A DNA stretch of 10,453 bases, taken from positions 1-10,453 of the forward strand of contig JADHVE010000042.1 in the NCBI GenBank assembly GCA_016784195.1, read 5' to 3'. Position 1 is the first letter of the stretch, and each line of letters opens with the position of its first letter. Both the position numbers and the translations under genes were made by a program. This DNA comes from Candidatus Woesearchaeota archaeon (GTDB lineage Archaea > Nanobdellota > Nanobdellia > Woesearchaeales > GW2011-AR4). The notes beneath the pieces were generated by a model. It was not told the origin of the DNA and made no database searches. It saw nothing but the letters and a program-made list of their open reading frames with translations. Of the stretch, positions 1 through 7,606 are shown piece after piece.

Positions 1-1031
1 GATGGGTTCCAACAAAAGATCTTAATGAAACTACAAAACATCTAAACAAAGTGAGCAAGGGCAATATATTCATCCAGACAAACAGGATAAATCCGAAAGA
101 CTCTGTGCCTGTTAAGCTAAACAATCCCAAAGCAGTAAAGCCTTTTGAATTCTTTTTAGATTTATACGCCCTTCCAACATATAAGGAGATTGACCCAACA
201 TTCCTTGTTTTCCTCATGTTTCCTTTATTGTTTGGATTCATGCTTGGAGATATAGGGTATGGTATGGTAACTTTAATTTTAGCGTTGTTATTGAGAAAAA
301 AACTTTCTCAAGCCAAGATGTTTTTTGACATCTTTATTTTTTCATCCATCTCCACAATTTTCTTTGGGATTTTATTTGGGGAGGTTTTTGGAGAAGAAGT
401 ATTGTTTGGTGTAGCATTGCCTCACATATTGAGCAGAGCGCACAGCACAGGCATACTCCTTTCCGCTTCAATATTCTTTGGAATATTGCACTTGCTGGTG
501 GGATACATTATAGGATTCATCAATGTGTATAAGGATCATGGGCTAAAAAAAGCTATTTATGAAAAGATTGGATGGATATTGTTATTTCCTCCTTTAATCC
601 AATTGATAGTAAGCCTTAACATCTTAACAGGGGTATTTAAACAAATTGCCATTCTGGTACTTCTTCCAAATCTAGTTGTGATAGTTCTTACAGTAGGGGG
701 TATAATCCTCATATTTTTAGGAGAGGGAATGCAGGGAGTAATAGAGCTTCCATCTCTATTCAGTAACATACTGTCATATGGCAGGCTAATGGCAATTGGT
801 ATTGCATCAGTAATGCTTGCAATGGTTACAAACGGTCTGGCAAAAGACTTTTTCCATGGGGGAATCCTTATGATTTTTGTAGGAATATTGATTCTTATCA
901 TAGGGCATACGCTCAACATAGCAATTGGCTGGCTGGGGTGTTTTTTACAGTCATTAAGGTTGCATTACGTTGAGTTTTTTACAAAATTTTTTAAAGGAGG
1001 GGCTCACCCATACAAACCGTTTGGAATCTAA
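1..1031 (+). CDS. atpI: A-type ATP synthase subunit I (subunit a), C-terminal part, 5' truncated by window
   Basis: This is the membrane stator subunit that forms the ion half-channels against the K ring. The frame is open from base 3 with no upstream stop, and the first residues (WVPTKDL) match the linker that precedes the membrane domain in this family. The GTG at base 51 is therefore not the start, and the cytoplasmic N-terminal half lies outside the window. The visible 342 residues contain roughly seven hydrophobic helices, beginning at a conserved block (KPFEF...LPTYKEIDPT, then GFMLGDIGYG). Two family arginines are visible: one in LSYGRLMAIG (bases 783-785), the expected essential channel arginine, and one in LQSLRLHYVEFF (bases 957-959). 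The gene ends 33 bases before K and is the first visible member of the ATP synthase operon. Assignment is firm; ion specificity cannot be read from this subunit alone. Confidence 0.95.
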   Translation, partial: WVPTKDLNETTKHLNKVSKGNIFIQTNRINPKDSVPVKLNNPKAVKPFEFFLDLYALPTYKEIDPTFLVFLMFPLLFGFMLGDIGYGMVTLILALLLRKKLSQAKMFFDIFIFSSISTIFFGILFGEVFGEEVLFGVALPHILSRAHSTGILLSASIFFGILHLLVGYIIGFINVYKDHGLKKAIYEKIGWILLFPPLIQLIVSLNILTGVFKQIAILVLLPNLVVIVLTVGGIILIFLGEGMQGVIELPSLFSNILSYGRLMAIGIASVMLAMVTNGLAKDFFHGGILMIFVGILILIIGHTLNIAIGWLGCFLQSLRLHYVEFFTKFFKGGAHPYKPFGI

Positions 1032-1050
1032 AATTAAAATAATTAATATT

Positions 1051-1057
1051 GGGAGGT
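1051..1057 (+). promoter_or_regulatory. strong ribosome binding site of atpK
   Basis: GGGAGGT lies 7 bases before the ATG of atpK and is the longest purine-rich Shine-Dalgarno match in the operon. It fits the need for many K copies per enzyme and confirms the ATG at 1065 as the start. Confidence 0.8.
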
Positions 1058-1064
1058 AATTGAA

Positions 1065-1292
1065 ATGGTAGACATAAACATGGGATTGATAGCACTAGGT
1101 GCTGGTATGGCGATTGGATTAAGCGCTATTGGTGCAGGCATAGCAGAAAAAGCAATAGGGACAGCTGCAATAGGAGCAATTGCAGAGAAAGAGGAGTTGT
1201 TTGGTAAAGCCTTGATATTGACAGTCATCCCGGAAACTCTTGTTATATTCGGATTAGTGATAGCAATCATGATAATTCAGATGGCTCATTAA
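1065..1292 (+). CDS. atpK: A-type ATP synthase subunit K (c-ring proteolipid)
   Basis: This is the rotor ring proteolipid, many copies of which carry ions through the membrane against subunit I. The 75-residue protein is a simple two-helix hairpin: helix 1 at about residues 7-28 (glycine/alanine rich), a polar loop AEKEE at about 40-44, and helix 2 at about 46-70. Helix 2 carries the ion-binding glutamate E57 in the motif VIPETLVIF. Helix 1 has a second acidic residue, E28, in GAGIAEK. By hand alignment with bacterial c-subunits this is where sodium-type rings carry glutamine or glutamate. The length is the ordinary 8-kDa form, not the duplicated or triplicated forms known in some archaea. 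The gene lies between I and E in the usual archaeal order and has the strongest ribosome binding site of the cluster. The reverse-strand reading frame over it is a shadow. Confidence 0.96.
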   Translation: MVDINMGLIALGAGMAIGLSAIGAGIAEKAIGTAAIGAIAEKEELFGKALILTVIPETLVIFGLVIAIMIIQMAH

Positions 1293-1309
1293 TTCATTTT
1301 TATTTTTAA

Positions 1310-1314
1310 GAGGG
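1310..1314 (+). promoter_or_regulatory. ribosome binding site of atpE
   Basis: GAGGG ends 5 bases before the ATG at 1320, in the 27-base gap after atpK. It is a moderate Shine-Dalgarno site and supports this start. Confidence 0.65.
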
Positions 1315-1319
1315 ACAAA

Positions 1320-1865
1320 ATGGGCTTAGAAACTGTAAAAGATGAAATAATCAAGGTAGCCAAGCGTAAGGCAGAAGAAGTCATCAGCGAAGGCAAGAAA
1401 GAAGCAGATAAGTTACTACATCAGGCAGAGGAAACAATAAATCAGCGTAAGGAAGAATTAAATGCCGAGCTGAAAAAAACTGAAACCGCTATAAAAAATA
1501 AAGAGACTGCATTTTCAGAGTTAGAGATTAAAAAAATGTTCTTGGAAGGGAAAAAAAAGGCAATAGGGGGCGTGTTCGAAGGAGTAAGAAAAAAACTTAA
1601 TACTTTGAACTCCAAGAAACGCGAAGCGCACATAAAAAAACTTCTGGGAGAAGCCCAAAAAGAGTTAGATGTAAAGCACGTATACTGCAATGCTCGGGAT
1701 AGGGGGTTTGTGGAGGGATTTGATGTTGAGGAAACTGAGATTCTTGGAGGGATAATAGCTGAAAATGAACAAAAGGAATTGAGAGTGGATTATAGTTATG
1801 AGTTGCTTTTAGACAATATAAGGGAAAAGCACATGAATAGAATTGGTAATATACTATTTGGTTAA
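1320..1865 (+). CDS. atpE: A-type ATP synthase subunit E (peripheral stalk)
   Basis: Subunit E pairs with the H/G-type subunit to make the peripheral stalk that holds the A3B3 head against rotation. The 181-residue protein shows the family layout. Residues 1 to about 95 are a highly charged Lys/Glu-rich helix with heptad-like spacing and almost no prolines, as in the coiled-coil stalk. The remainder is a mixed globular domain that contains a glycine-rich segment (ETEILGGIIAE) and ends LDNIREKHMNRIGNILFG, the typical C-terminal part that contacts the head. Length is within the usual range of about 180-200 residues. It sits between K and C as in other archaeal clusters. Its stop is one base from the preferred start of C, which suggests coupled translation. 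No H subunit is present downstream; it may lie upstream of the window. Confidence 0.93.
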   Translation: MGLETVKDEIIKVAKRKAEEVISEGKKEADKLLHQAEETINQRKEELNAELKKTETAIKNKETAFSELEIKKMFLEGKKKAIGGVFEGVRKKLNTLNSKKREAHIKKLLGEAQKELDVKHVYCNARDRGFVEGFDVEETEILGGIIAENEQKELRVDYSYELLLDNIREKHMNRIGNILFG

Positions 1866-1866
1866 G

Positions 1867-2946
1867 ATGCCTCAAAAGAATGTTTTTGCAATAAAAGAAG
1901 GGAAGAAAATAAAATTAGGGTTTTACCCCTACACCTATGCAAGAACTAGCGCCATGAAGGCATTATTATTGAAGAAAGAGGATTATCATAAATTGATGAA
2001 GATGGGAGTGAATGAGATAACCAAGTTTTTGCAGGATTCTGTTTACAAAAAAGAAATAAACGAATTGGCAACAGCCCATTCCGGAATAGACTTATTGGAA
2101 ATTGCCCTTAACAGGAATTTGGCTGCTTCATTTGACAAATTAAGGAGAATATCTCAGGATGAACTGAGACTATTCATAGATGAATTCACAAAAAGGAAAG
2201 ATATAGAGGATATAAAAACAATCCTGCGTGGAAGATTCACAGGTATAAACCAAGAAATAATTAAAAAATGTTTGATAGGCGCAGGAACTTTAAGCCTGGA
2301 CTACCTGCATAAGCTGGCAGGCATGGAGTTCAAAGAGGCCATAAGTAATCTAACTATAATCCAATTCAGCCATTTGGAAAAGGCTTACAAAGATTTCTTA
2401 GAAAACAAGAGCTTAGCAAGTTTGGAAACAGAATTAGACAATTTTTATTACGAAAATATGTTAGAACTCGCTAATAACATTCCGGAAGAAGGCAAGTTAT
2501 TCAAGGAGTTTCTGACAAGGGAAATAGACATCTTTAATATTATGACATTGTTAAGGCTGAAAAGGGAAAAGATGGATAGCAAAGAGATTGAAAAATATCT
2601 GTTCTTGTTTCGTGGTGGCAAGAAAGATAAAATAAAAAGTTTATGTAAGATAGATAATATAACCGAGATTGGAAAAAGGCTTGAAAAAGAGAAGTATGGC
2701 AGCATAGTTAAAAAAGGGCTGGAGGAATTTGAAAAAACAGGGTCATTAATAGATTTAGAGATAAACCTGAATAAGTATTTGTTAAGAACCTCGGTTCTAC
2801 TAACTCACGAGCATCCTTTATCTATAAATGTTATACTTGGGTATATGTTTGCTAAAGAAATTGAAGTGAGAAATTTAAGGGTGCTCCTCAAGGGCAAGCA
2901 ATTGGGATTAGAGGAGAGTTTTATTGAAAACCAATTAATTGTTTAA
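1867..2946 (+). CDS. atpC: A-type ATP synthase subunit C (central stalk base, d-like)
   Basis: Subunit C is the funnel-shaped protein that sits on the K ring and receives the D/F axle. I place the start at the ATG at 1867 (359 residues), one base after the stop of E. A longer reading from a TTG at 1843 would add eight residues that only overlap E and is less likely. Family signatures are visible: FYPYTYARTSAMKALLL near the N-terminus, the FNIMTLLRLKRE block in the middle, and KEIEVRNLRVLLKGKQLGL near the C-terminus, which is the repeated helical-module pattern of this family. The protein is soluble and mostly helical. No clear Shine-Dalgarno sequence precedes the start, so translation probably depends on coupling to E. 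Only one copy per enzyme is needed. Confidence 0.93.
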   Translation: MPQKNVFAIKEGKKIKLGFYPYTYARTSAMKALLLKKEDYHKLMKMGVNEITKFLQDSVYKKEINELATAHSGIDLLEIALNRNLAASFDKLRRISQDELRLFIDEFTKRKDIEDIKTILRGRFTGINQEIIKKCLIGAGTLSLDYLHKLAGMEFKEAISNLTIIQFSHLEKAYKDFLENKSLASLETELDNFYYENMLELANNIPEEGKLFKEFLTREIDIFNIMTLLRLKREKMDSKEIEKYLFLFRGGKKDKIKSLCKIDNITEIGKRLEKEKYGSIVKKGLEEFEKTGSLIDLEINLNKYLLRTSVLLTHEHPLSINVILGYMFAKEIEVRNLRVLLKGKQLGLEESFIENQLIV

Positions 2947-2958
2947 AAATAAAATCAA

Positions 2959-3270
2959 ATGGTAAAAGTAGGCGTTTTAGGGGGATCAGAATTTATCGTT
3001 GGCTTCCAACTAGCTGGTATAAGAGACATTTTTGAAGCAACTGAACAGCCATTGGAGGATTTTAATATTATCAGGCAGAATAAAGACATGAGTGTTGTTA
3101 TAGTTGATGATAAAATCTTGGATAAGCTGGACGAGCATGAAAGGTTGAATATTGAGGATTCAATAAAGCCCGTGTTCATACCTTTGTCAACAGAATCTGC
3201 TCAGGAAGGTTTGAGAAGGTTGATAATAAAATCTATAGGTATAGACCTGTGGAAAGATGATGATAGGTGA
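2959..3270 (+). CDS. atpF: A-type ATP synthase subunit F (central stalk)
   Basis: Subunit F binds subunit D in the central rotor shaft. The 103-residue product shows the family pattern: an N-terminal beta strand and loop (KVGVLGGSEFIVGFQLAGI), a central strand MSVVIVDD, a switch to VFIPLST, and an acidic-basic C-terminal helix ending IGIDLWK. It lies 12 bases after C and 6 bases before A. No Shine-Dalgarno sequence is visible before its ATG; the preceding bases are A-rich. Its last codons double as the ribosome binding site of A (see 3265-3271), so translation of F and A is probably linked. Length and order match the family. Confidence 0.93.
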   Translation: MVKVGVLGGSEFIVGFQLAGIRDIFEATEQPLEDFNIIRQNKDMSVVIVDDKILDKLDEHERLNIEDSIKPVFIPLSTESAQEGLRRLIIKSIGIDLWKDDDR

Positions 3271-3271
3271 T
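3265..3271 (+). promoter_or_regulatory. ribosome binding site of atpA, overlapping the atpF stop codon
   Basis: AGGTGAT matches the complement of the archaeal 16S 3' end (AUCACCU). It contains the TGA stop of atpF (3268-3270) and ends 5 bases before the ATG of atpA. A ribosome terminating on F therefore sits on the site used to start A. Confidence 0.8.
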
Positions 3272-3276
3272 TTTAA

Positions 3277-5004
3277 ATGGAAAATGGAGTTTTATTTAGA
3301 ATAGCAGGACCGGTGGTTGTGGCTAAAGGAATTTCTGCTAGAATGTATGATGTTGTTCGCGTTGGCGATGAAAAACTAATGGGAGAAGTCATCCAGATAG
3401 ATGGCGACAAGACAATCATTCAGGTTTATGAGGATACTTCTGGTATCAAGCCAGGAGAACCGGTCATTAATACCGGCAAGCCTTTAAGTGTTGAGCTTGG
3501 ACCTGGTTTGTTGACCAGTATCTATGATGGTATCCAAAGGCCATTGCCAGTCTTAGTTAAAAAGATGGGGGACTATATTCAGAGGGGTGTCGATGCTCCT
3601 GGCATAGACCAGAAGAAAAAATGGGACTTTAAAGCAACAGTAAAAGCAGGAGCTCAGGTTTCTGCAGGATCTGTGATAGGAGAAGTTAAGGAATACAGCA
3701 TCATACATAGAATACTTATCCCTCCAAATCAGGAAGGAAAGATTACCAGCCTTAAATCAGGAAGTTTTACAGTGGATGAGATTATAGGCCAGCTTGACAA
3801 TGGTTTTGAAATAAGGCTCAAGCAGGAATGGCCTGTTCGTGTTCCAAGGCCGGTAAGGAAAAAGCTCAATCCTGAAATTCCTTTGATTACTGGTCAGAGA
3901 ATCTTTGACGCGCTTTTCCCTTTAGCAAAAGGGGGGGTAGCGGCTATTCCTGGTCCATTCGGTGCTGGAAAAACAGTTGCCCAGCAGACCTTGGCTAAGT
4001 GGTGCGATGCAGAGATCATTGTTTATGTAGGGTGCGGTGAAAGAGGAAACGAGATGACTGAGGTTCTTAAAGAGTTCCCAGAATTAACAGATCCAAAATC
4101 GGGAAAGCCTTTGATGGAGAGGACTGTACTTATAGCTAATACTTCTAACATGCCTGTAGCTGCAAGGGAAGCTTCAATCTATACAGGAGTTACAATAGCA
4201 GAATACTATCGTGACATGGGCTATTCTGTTGCAGTAATGGCTGATAGCACAAGCAGGTGGGCAGAAGCTATGAGGGAAATTTCTTCAAGGCTTGAAGAGA
4301 TGCCCGGTGAAGAAGGTTATCCTGCTTACTTATCAACTAGGCTTGCCCAATACTATGAACGGGCAGGGCGTGTAATCCCATTGGGAGTTGAAAAAGAAGG
4401 CAGCGTTACTTTGATAGGGGCTGTAAGCCCTCCGGGAGGAGATTTTTCGGAACCAGTTACACAGTCAACCCTGAGAATTACCAAGGTTTTCTGGGCGCTT
4501 GATGCAAAACTGGCTCAGAGAAGACATTTCCCGTCAATTAACTGGTTAACCTCTTATTCATTATATCTAAACCCTCTTGAAAAATGGTTTTCAGAGAATG
4601 TAGCATCTGATTGGAGAGAATCAGTCGGTAAATTAATGACCATGCTGCAGGAAGAAGAAAAGCTATTGGAGATTGTACAGTTAGTTGGCTCTGATGCATT
4701 GCCTGAAAAACAGCAGCTTCTGCTTGAGATAGCAAGAACAATAAGGGAATCCTTCCTTCAGCAGAATGCATTCCATGAAATTGACACATTCTGTGAAACA
4801 AAAAAGACTTACATGTTAATGAAGTCTATACTGCATTATTCAAAACTTGCAAATGAGGCGCTTGACAGAGGAGTAAGGATACAAACCATATTCAAAACAA
4901 CATCAAAAGACAGAATGGCCGAAGTTAAATTCGAGAAAGACTACACAAAATTATTGAATGAAATTGATGCAAGCGTAGAAAAGGAGTTTGGTGATTTAAA
5001 ATGA
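3277..5004 (+). CDS. atpA: A-type ATP synthase catalytic subunit A
   Basis: This is the catalytic nucleotide-binding subunit of the A3B3 head. The 575-residue protein has the standard order: a beta-barrel to about residue 75; the non-homologous bulge region specific to A subunits at about 110-190 (KKKWDFKATVKAGAQVSAG...); the P-loop GPFGAGKT at 226-233 with K232 and T233; the catalytic glutamate E255 in GCGERGNE; the DSTSRWAEA segment at 323-331; and a helical C-terminal domain. No intein interrupts the P-loop, although A subunits of some archaea carry one there. A230 occupies the position that is serine in several archaeal A subunits; alanine is also known in the family. The last four bases (ATGA) overlap the start of B. 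Product and start are firm. Confidence 0.98.
   Translation: MENGVLFRIAGPVVVAKGISARMYDVVRVGDEKLMGEVIQIDGDKTIIQVYEDTSGIKPGEPVINTGKPLSVELGPGLLTSIYDGIQRPLPVLVKKMGDYIQRGVDAPGIDQKKKWDFKATVKAGAQVSAGSVIGEVKEYSIIHRILIPPNQEGKITSLKSGSFTVDEIIGQLDNGFEIRLKQEWPVRVPRPVRKKLNPEIPLITGQRIFDALFPLAKGGVAAIPGPFGAGKTVAQQTLAKWCDAEIIVYVGCGERGNEMTEVLKEFPELTDPKSGKPLMERTVLIANTSNMPVAAREASIYTGVTIAEYYRDMGYSVAVMADSTSRWAEAMREISSRLEEMPGEEGYPAYLSTRLAQYYERAGRVIPLGVEKEGSVTLIGAVSPPGGDFSEPVTQSTLRITKVFWALDAKLAQRRHFPSINWLTSYSLYLNPLEKWFSENVASDWRESVGKLMTMLQEEEKLLEIVQLVGSDALPEKQQLLLEIARTIRESFLQQNAFHEIDTFCETKKTYMLMKSILHYSKLANEALDRGVRIQTIFKTTSKDRMAEVKFEKDYTKLLNEIDASVEKEFGDLK
4990..4995 (+). promoter_or_regulatory. ribosome binding site of atpB inside the end of atpA
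   Basis: GGTGAT lies 5 bases before the ATG at 5001, inside the last codons of atpA. The stretch from the site to the start codon (GGTGATTTAAAATG) is nearly the same as that before atpA (GGTGATTTTAAATG), so the two subunits needed in equal number have near-identical initiation sites. Confidence 0.75.
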
Positions 5005-6401
5005 AAGAGTATAAAACAATTACAAAGGTTGCAGGACCTTTAATTTTCGTTGAAAAAACAGAGCCAATAGGCTATAGTGATTTGGTAAGGATAGCATTGC
5101 CTGATGGTACTGTAAAAAATGGCCAGGTTCTTGATACATCTGATGACATCGTTGTTGTGCAGGTCTTTGAAGGAACCTCGGGTATCGACAGGAGTAGTAG
5201 GGTCAAATTTCTTGGAGAGACCATCAAATTATCTGTCTCAGATGACATGCTTGGAAGAATACTAAGTGGATCAGGCAAGCCTATAGACGACGGTCCGGAT
5301 ATAATCCCTGAAAAAAGATTGGATATTGTTGGTGCTGCCATAAATCCTCAGGCAAGGTCAAGCCCTGAAGATTTTATCCAGACAGGAATCAGCACAATTG
5401 ATGCAACAAACACATTAGTTAGGGGGCAAAAGCTTCCTATTTTCTCAGGTTCAGGCCTACCTCACAATGAGATAGCATTACAAATTGCCCGCCAGGCAAA
5501 GGTTATTGGTCAGAAGGCAAATTTCGTAGTAATTTTTGCGGCAATGGGCATTACCAACGAGGAAGCGCAATATTTCATAAAAGATTTTGAAGAAACAGGC
5601 GCTCTTAAGAGAAGCATAGTATTCCTGAATTTAGCTGATGACCCTGCTGTTGAACGTTTAATTACACCAAGGATGGCACTAACTGCTGCAGAATACTTCG
5701 CTTTTGAGAAAGGTATGCACGTCCTTGTTATTTTAACAGACCTGACCAATTATTGTGAAAGCCTTAGGGAGATTGGAGCAGCTCGTGAAGAAATTCCTGG
5801 AAGGCGCGGTTATCCAGGCTACATGTATACTGACCTAGCAATGATTTATGAACGGGCAGGAATGATTAAGGGCAAAAAAGGCTCAATAACTCAGATCCCT
5901 ATTCTCTCAATGATTGGAGATGATATAACTCATCCAATTCCTGATTTAACAGGATACATCACTGAAGGCCAGATAGTTTTGAGCAGGGAGCTTCACATGA
6001 AGAATGTTTACCCTCCAATCGACATTTTGCCTTCTCTATCAAGGCTGATGAACTTAGGGATAGGTCCGAAAAAAACAAGGGAAGACCATAAACAGGTTTC
6101 AGACCAAATGTATGCCAATTATGCTGAAGGCCGTGACTTAAGGGGCTTGGTTGCCATAGTTGGCGAAGAGGCCTTAAGTGAAAGAGACAAGAGATTGCTG
6201 AAATTTGCAGAACAGTTTGAAGCAAGGTTTGTCTGCCAAAAAAGAGACGAAGACAGGAACATAGCAGAGACTTTAAATTTGGGCTGGGACTTAATGGGTG
6301 AAATACCTGAAAAAGAACTGACAAGGATAAACCCTAAGTTAAGGGAAAAATACTACAAGGCAAAAGTTGAGGAGAAAAAAGTTAAAGAAGAAAGTAAATA
6401 A
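5001..6401 (+). CDS. atpB: A-type ATP synthase regulatory subunit B
   Basis: Subunit B is the non-catalytic nucleotide-binding partner that alternates with A in the A3B3 hexamer. The 466-residue product has the B-type layout: N-terminal barrel; a degenerate P-loop region SGSGLPHNE at about 149-157 in place of a working Walker A; RRGYPGYMYTDLA at about 268-280; and PSLSRLMNLGIG with R348, which corresponds to the arginine finger completing the A-subunit active site. Its start overlaps the stop of A (ATGA). The C-terminus is a Lys/Glu-rich tail of about 15 residues (AKVEEKKVKEESK). The DNA just after the stop repeats the last 21 bases in the same frame (see 6381-6425), so this tail looks variable. 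Identity is firm. Confidence 0.98.
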   Translation: MKEYKTITKVAGPLIFVEKTEPIGYSDLVRIALPDGTVKNGQVLDTSDDIVVVQVFEGTSGIDRSSRVKFLGETIKLSVSDDMLGRILSGSGKPIDDGPDIIPEKRLDIVGAAINPQARSSPEDFIQTGISTIDATNTLVRGQKLPIFSGSGLPHNEIALQIARQAKVIGQKANFVVIFAAMGITNEEAQYFIKDFEETGALKRSIVFLNLADDPAVERLITPRMALTAAEYFAFEKGMHVLVILTDLTNYCESLREIGAAREEIPGRRGYPGYMYTDLAMIYERAGMIKGKKGSITQIPILSMIGDDITHPIPDLTGYITEGQIVLSRELHMKNVYPPIDILPSLSRLMNLGIGPKKTREDHKQVSDQMYANYAEGRDLRGLVAIVGEEALSERDKRLLKFAEQFEARFVCQKRDEDRNIAETLNLGWDLMGEIPEKELTRINPKLREKYYKAKVEEKKVKEESK

Positions 6402-6425
6402 GAGGTTAAAGAAGAGAATAAATTA
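6381..6425 (+). repeat. imperfect tandem repeat across the atpB stop codon
   Basis: Copy 1 (6381-6401) is the last 21 bases of atpB including its TAA. Copy 2 (6405-6425) begins 24 bases later and matches 18 of 21 bases. The repeat period is a multiple of three. Reading on in the atpB frame past the TAA gives EVKEENKLKN and then a second stop just before atpD, resembling the tail KVKEESK. Confidence 0.7.
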
Positions 6426-6434
6426 AAAAATTAA

Positions 6435-7052
6435 ATGGCAATTGAGATTAAACCAACAAGATCTGAACTAATCAAGCTGAAAAGGCAGATTAAACTAGCC
6501 CAGTCTGGCTACAGCCTGTTGAAGAAAAAAAGGGATGGCCTAATCCTTGAGTTCTTTGATATTCTGAAAAAAGCAAAAACACTAAGGGGAGAGTTAGTTG
6601 AGCAGTATAAGTTTGCTTTAGGAAAGATAAACATAGCAAGGACTGTAGAGGGAGACTTAAAAATAAAGTCCGTTGCCATGGCCATCAAGCAAACTCCGGA
6701 AGTCATTTTAAAAACAAAAAATATCATGGGTGTAAAAGTTCCTAAAATTGAATCCTCTGAGCTTGAAAAGAATTTCTTGGATAGAGGTTATGGTGCTTAT
6801 AATTCTGCTGCAATAGATGAGACTGCGCATGCTTATGAGAAATTAGTTGAGAAGGTATTGCTGGCAGCTGAAGTAGAAACCTCTATGAGAAAGCTGCTCA
6901 AAGAGATAGAAAAGACAAAAAGGCGTGTAAATGCCCTGGAATTTGAAGTCATACCTAAAATGCAGAAGCTCAGCGCGTTTATCACTTTGAGACTAGAAGA
7001 GATGGAGCGTGAGAATATTTTCAGGATGAAAAGGCTGAAGGTTAGTTCTTGA
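6435..7052 (+). CDS. atpD: A-type ATP synthase subunit D (central rotor shaft)
   Basis: Subunit D is the long antiparallel coiled coil that turns inside the A3B3 head and carries torque to the K ring. The 205-residue product begins with IKPTRSELIKLKRQIKLAQ and SGYSLLKKKRDGL, the conserved N-terminal helix. It closes with the second long helix KLLKEIEKTKRRVNALEFEVIPKM and EMERENIFRMKRLK, both strong family signatures. The middle (about residues 70-130) is the less conserved head. It follows B after 33 bases of A-rich DNA with no Shine-Dalgarno sequence, although the assembled enzyme needs one copy for three of B. It is the last gene of the cluster and is followed by T-tracts and a convergent gene. 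Confidence 0.96.
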   Translation: MAIEIKPTRSELIKLKRQIKLAQSGYSLLKKKRDGLILEFFDILKKAKTLRGELVEQYKFALGKINIARTVEGDLKIKSVAMAIKQTPEVILKTKNIMGVKVPKIESSELEKNFLDRGYGAYNSAAIDETAHAYEKLVEKVLLAAEVETSMRKLLKEIEKTKRRVNALEFEVIPKMQKLSAFITLRLEEMERENIFRMKRLKVSS

Positions 7053-7056
7053 TTGG

Positions 7057-7066
7057 TTTTGTTTTT
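7057..7066 (+). terminator. T-tract terminator of the ATP synthase operon
   Basis: TTTTGTTTTT begins 5 bases after the stop of atpD. Archaeal polymerases terminate on such T-runs without a hairpin. The next gene is on the other strand, so transcription should stop here. Further T-rich stretches follow in the 192-base gap, which holds nothing else I recognise. Confidence 0.6.
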
Positions 7067-7219
7067 ATATTCCTAAGAATTTATTTTAGAAAAAAAGATA
7101 AATAAAATCTGAGGTTTACTTTAGCAAAGATAGTTGCTTAAATCATAATTATTATCGGATTTTTTATAGAGGGTAAAGGATAATTTTTCTTAAGAAGATA
7201 ACTTGATCCAGACTCAGTT

Positions 7220-7243
7220 AAAAAAAAAAATAAAGAAAAAAAA
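7220..7243 (-). terminator. T-tract terminator of the small membrane protein gene
   Basis: Read on the minus strand this is T8-C-T3-A-T11, starting directly after the TAA at 7245-7247. It is the strongest T-run in the window and faces the terminator of the ATP synthase operon. Confidence 0.7.
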
Positions 7244-7244
7244 T

Positions 7245-7604
7245 TTATGCTCCTTTTGCAATCCTCCAGATATCTTTTAGCCCTACTATAACTACTGCTG
7301 GTATGATAAATGCAAGAATGCCCTGGAATATGCCTTGCAGATAAATGCCTACATACATTATTCCGCTAAAGGCTGTTCCTGCTCCTCCTGCATAACTAAG
7401 TAATACCAGAGTAACTCCTACCATCAGGAATTCTTTTGTTTCTTTACCGGTAATGTTAAGGAAGCCAACTATAATTCCCAGTACGATTAACAAAGAAATC
7501 AACCAATGTGTTGCTGTTGTTAAGGCTGGTATGGCCAAACCTAAAACCACTGCAATTATTATTCCTACTACAAATGCATATTGTCCAACTTTTTTTTCCA
7601 ACAT
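7245..7604 (-). CDS. small multi-helix membrane protein of unknown function
   Basis: I cannot assign a function. The 119-residue product is strongly hydrophobic, with three to four likely membrane helices: about residues 8-28 (AFVVGIIIAVVLGLAI), 33-50 (LISLLIVLGIIVGFLNI), 57-75 (FLMVGVTLVLLSYAGG) and 88-108 (ILAFIIPAVVIVGL). A short charged N-terminus (MLEKKVG) and the polar loop NITGKETKEF separate them. I recall similar small proteins with a GFLNIT-KET-EF loop from uncultured archaea, but this is memory, not a search. The start is the ATG at 7604. A GTG six bases upstream lies within the apparent Shine-Dalgarno sequence GAGGTGA and is more likely part of the ribosome site than a codon. It has its own TATA box and terminator, so it is a single-gene unit convergent with atpD. 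Confidence 0.75.
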   Translation of the reverse strand: MLEKKVGQYAFVVGIIIAVVLGLAIPALTTATHWLISLLIVLGIIVGFLNITGKETKEFLMVGVTLVLLSYAGGAGTAFSGIMYVGIYLQGIFQGILAFIIPAVVIVGLKDIWRIAKGA

Positions 7605-7606
7605 TC

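Noticed and set aside
51..53. GTG as the start of a 326-residue protein
   Set aside because: The frame is open back to base 3 and the upstream residues match subunit I, so the gene is cut by the window edge and does not start here.
1843..1866. TTG start giving eight extra residues on subunit C
   Set aside because: It only overlaps the end of subunit E, has no ribosome site, and family similarity begins after the ATG at 1867.
3949..3975. Intein at the A-subunit P-loop
   Set aside because: The P-loop codons run uninterrupted through GPFGAGKT, and the protein has normal length.
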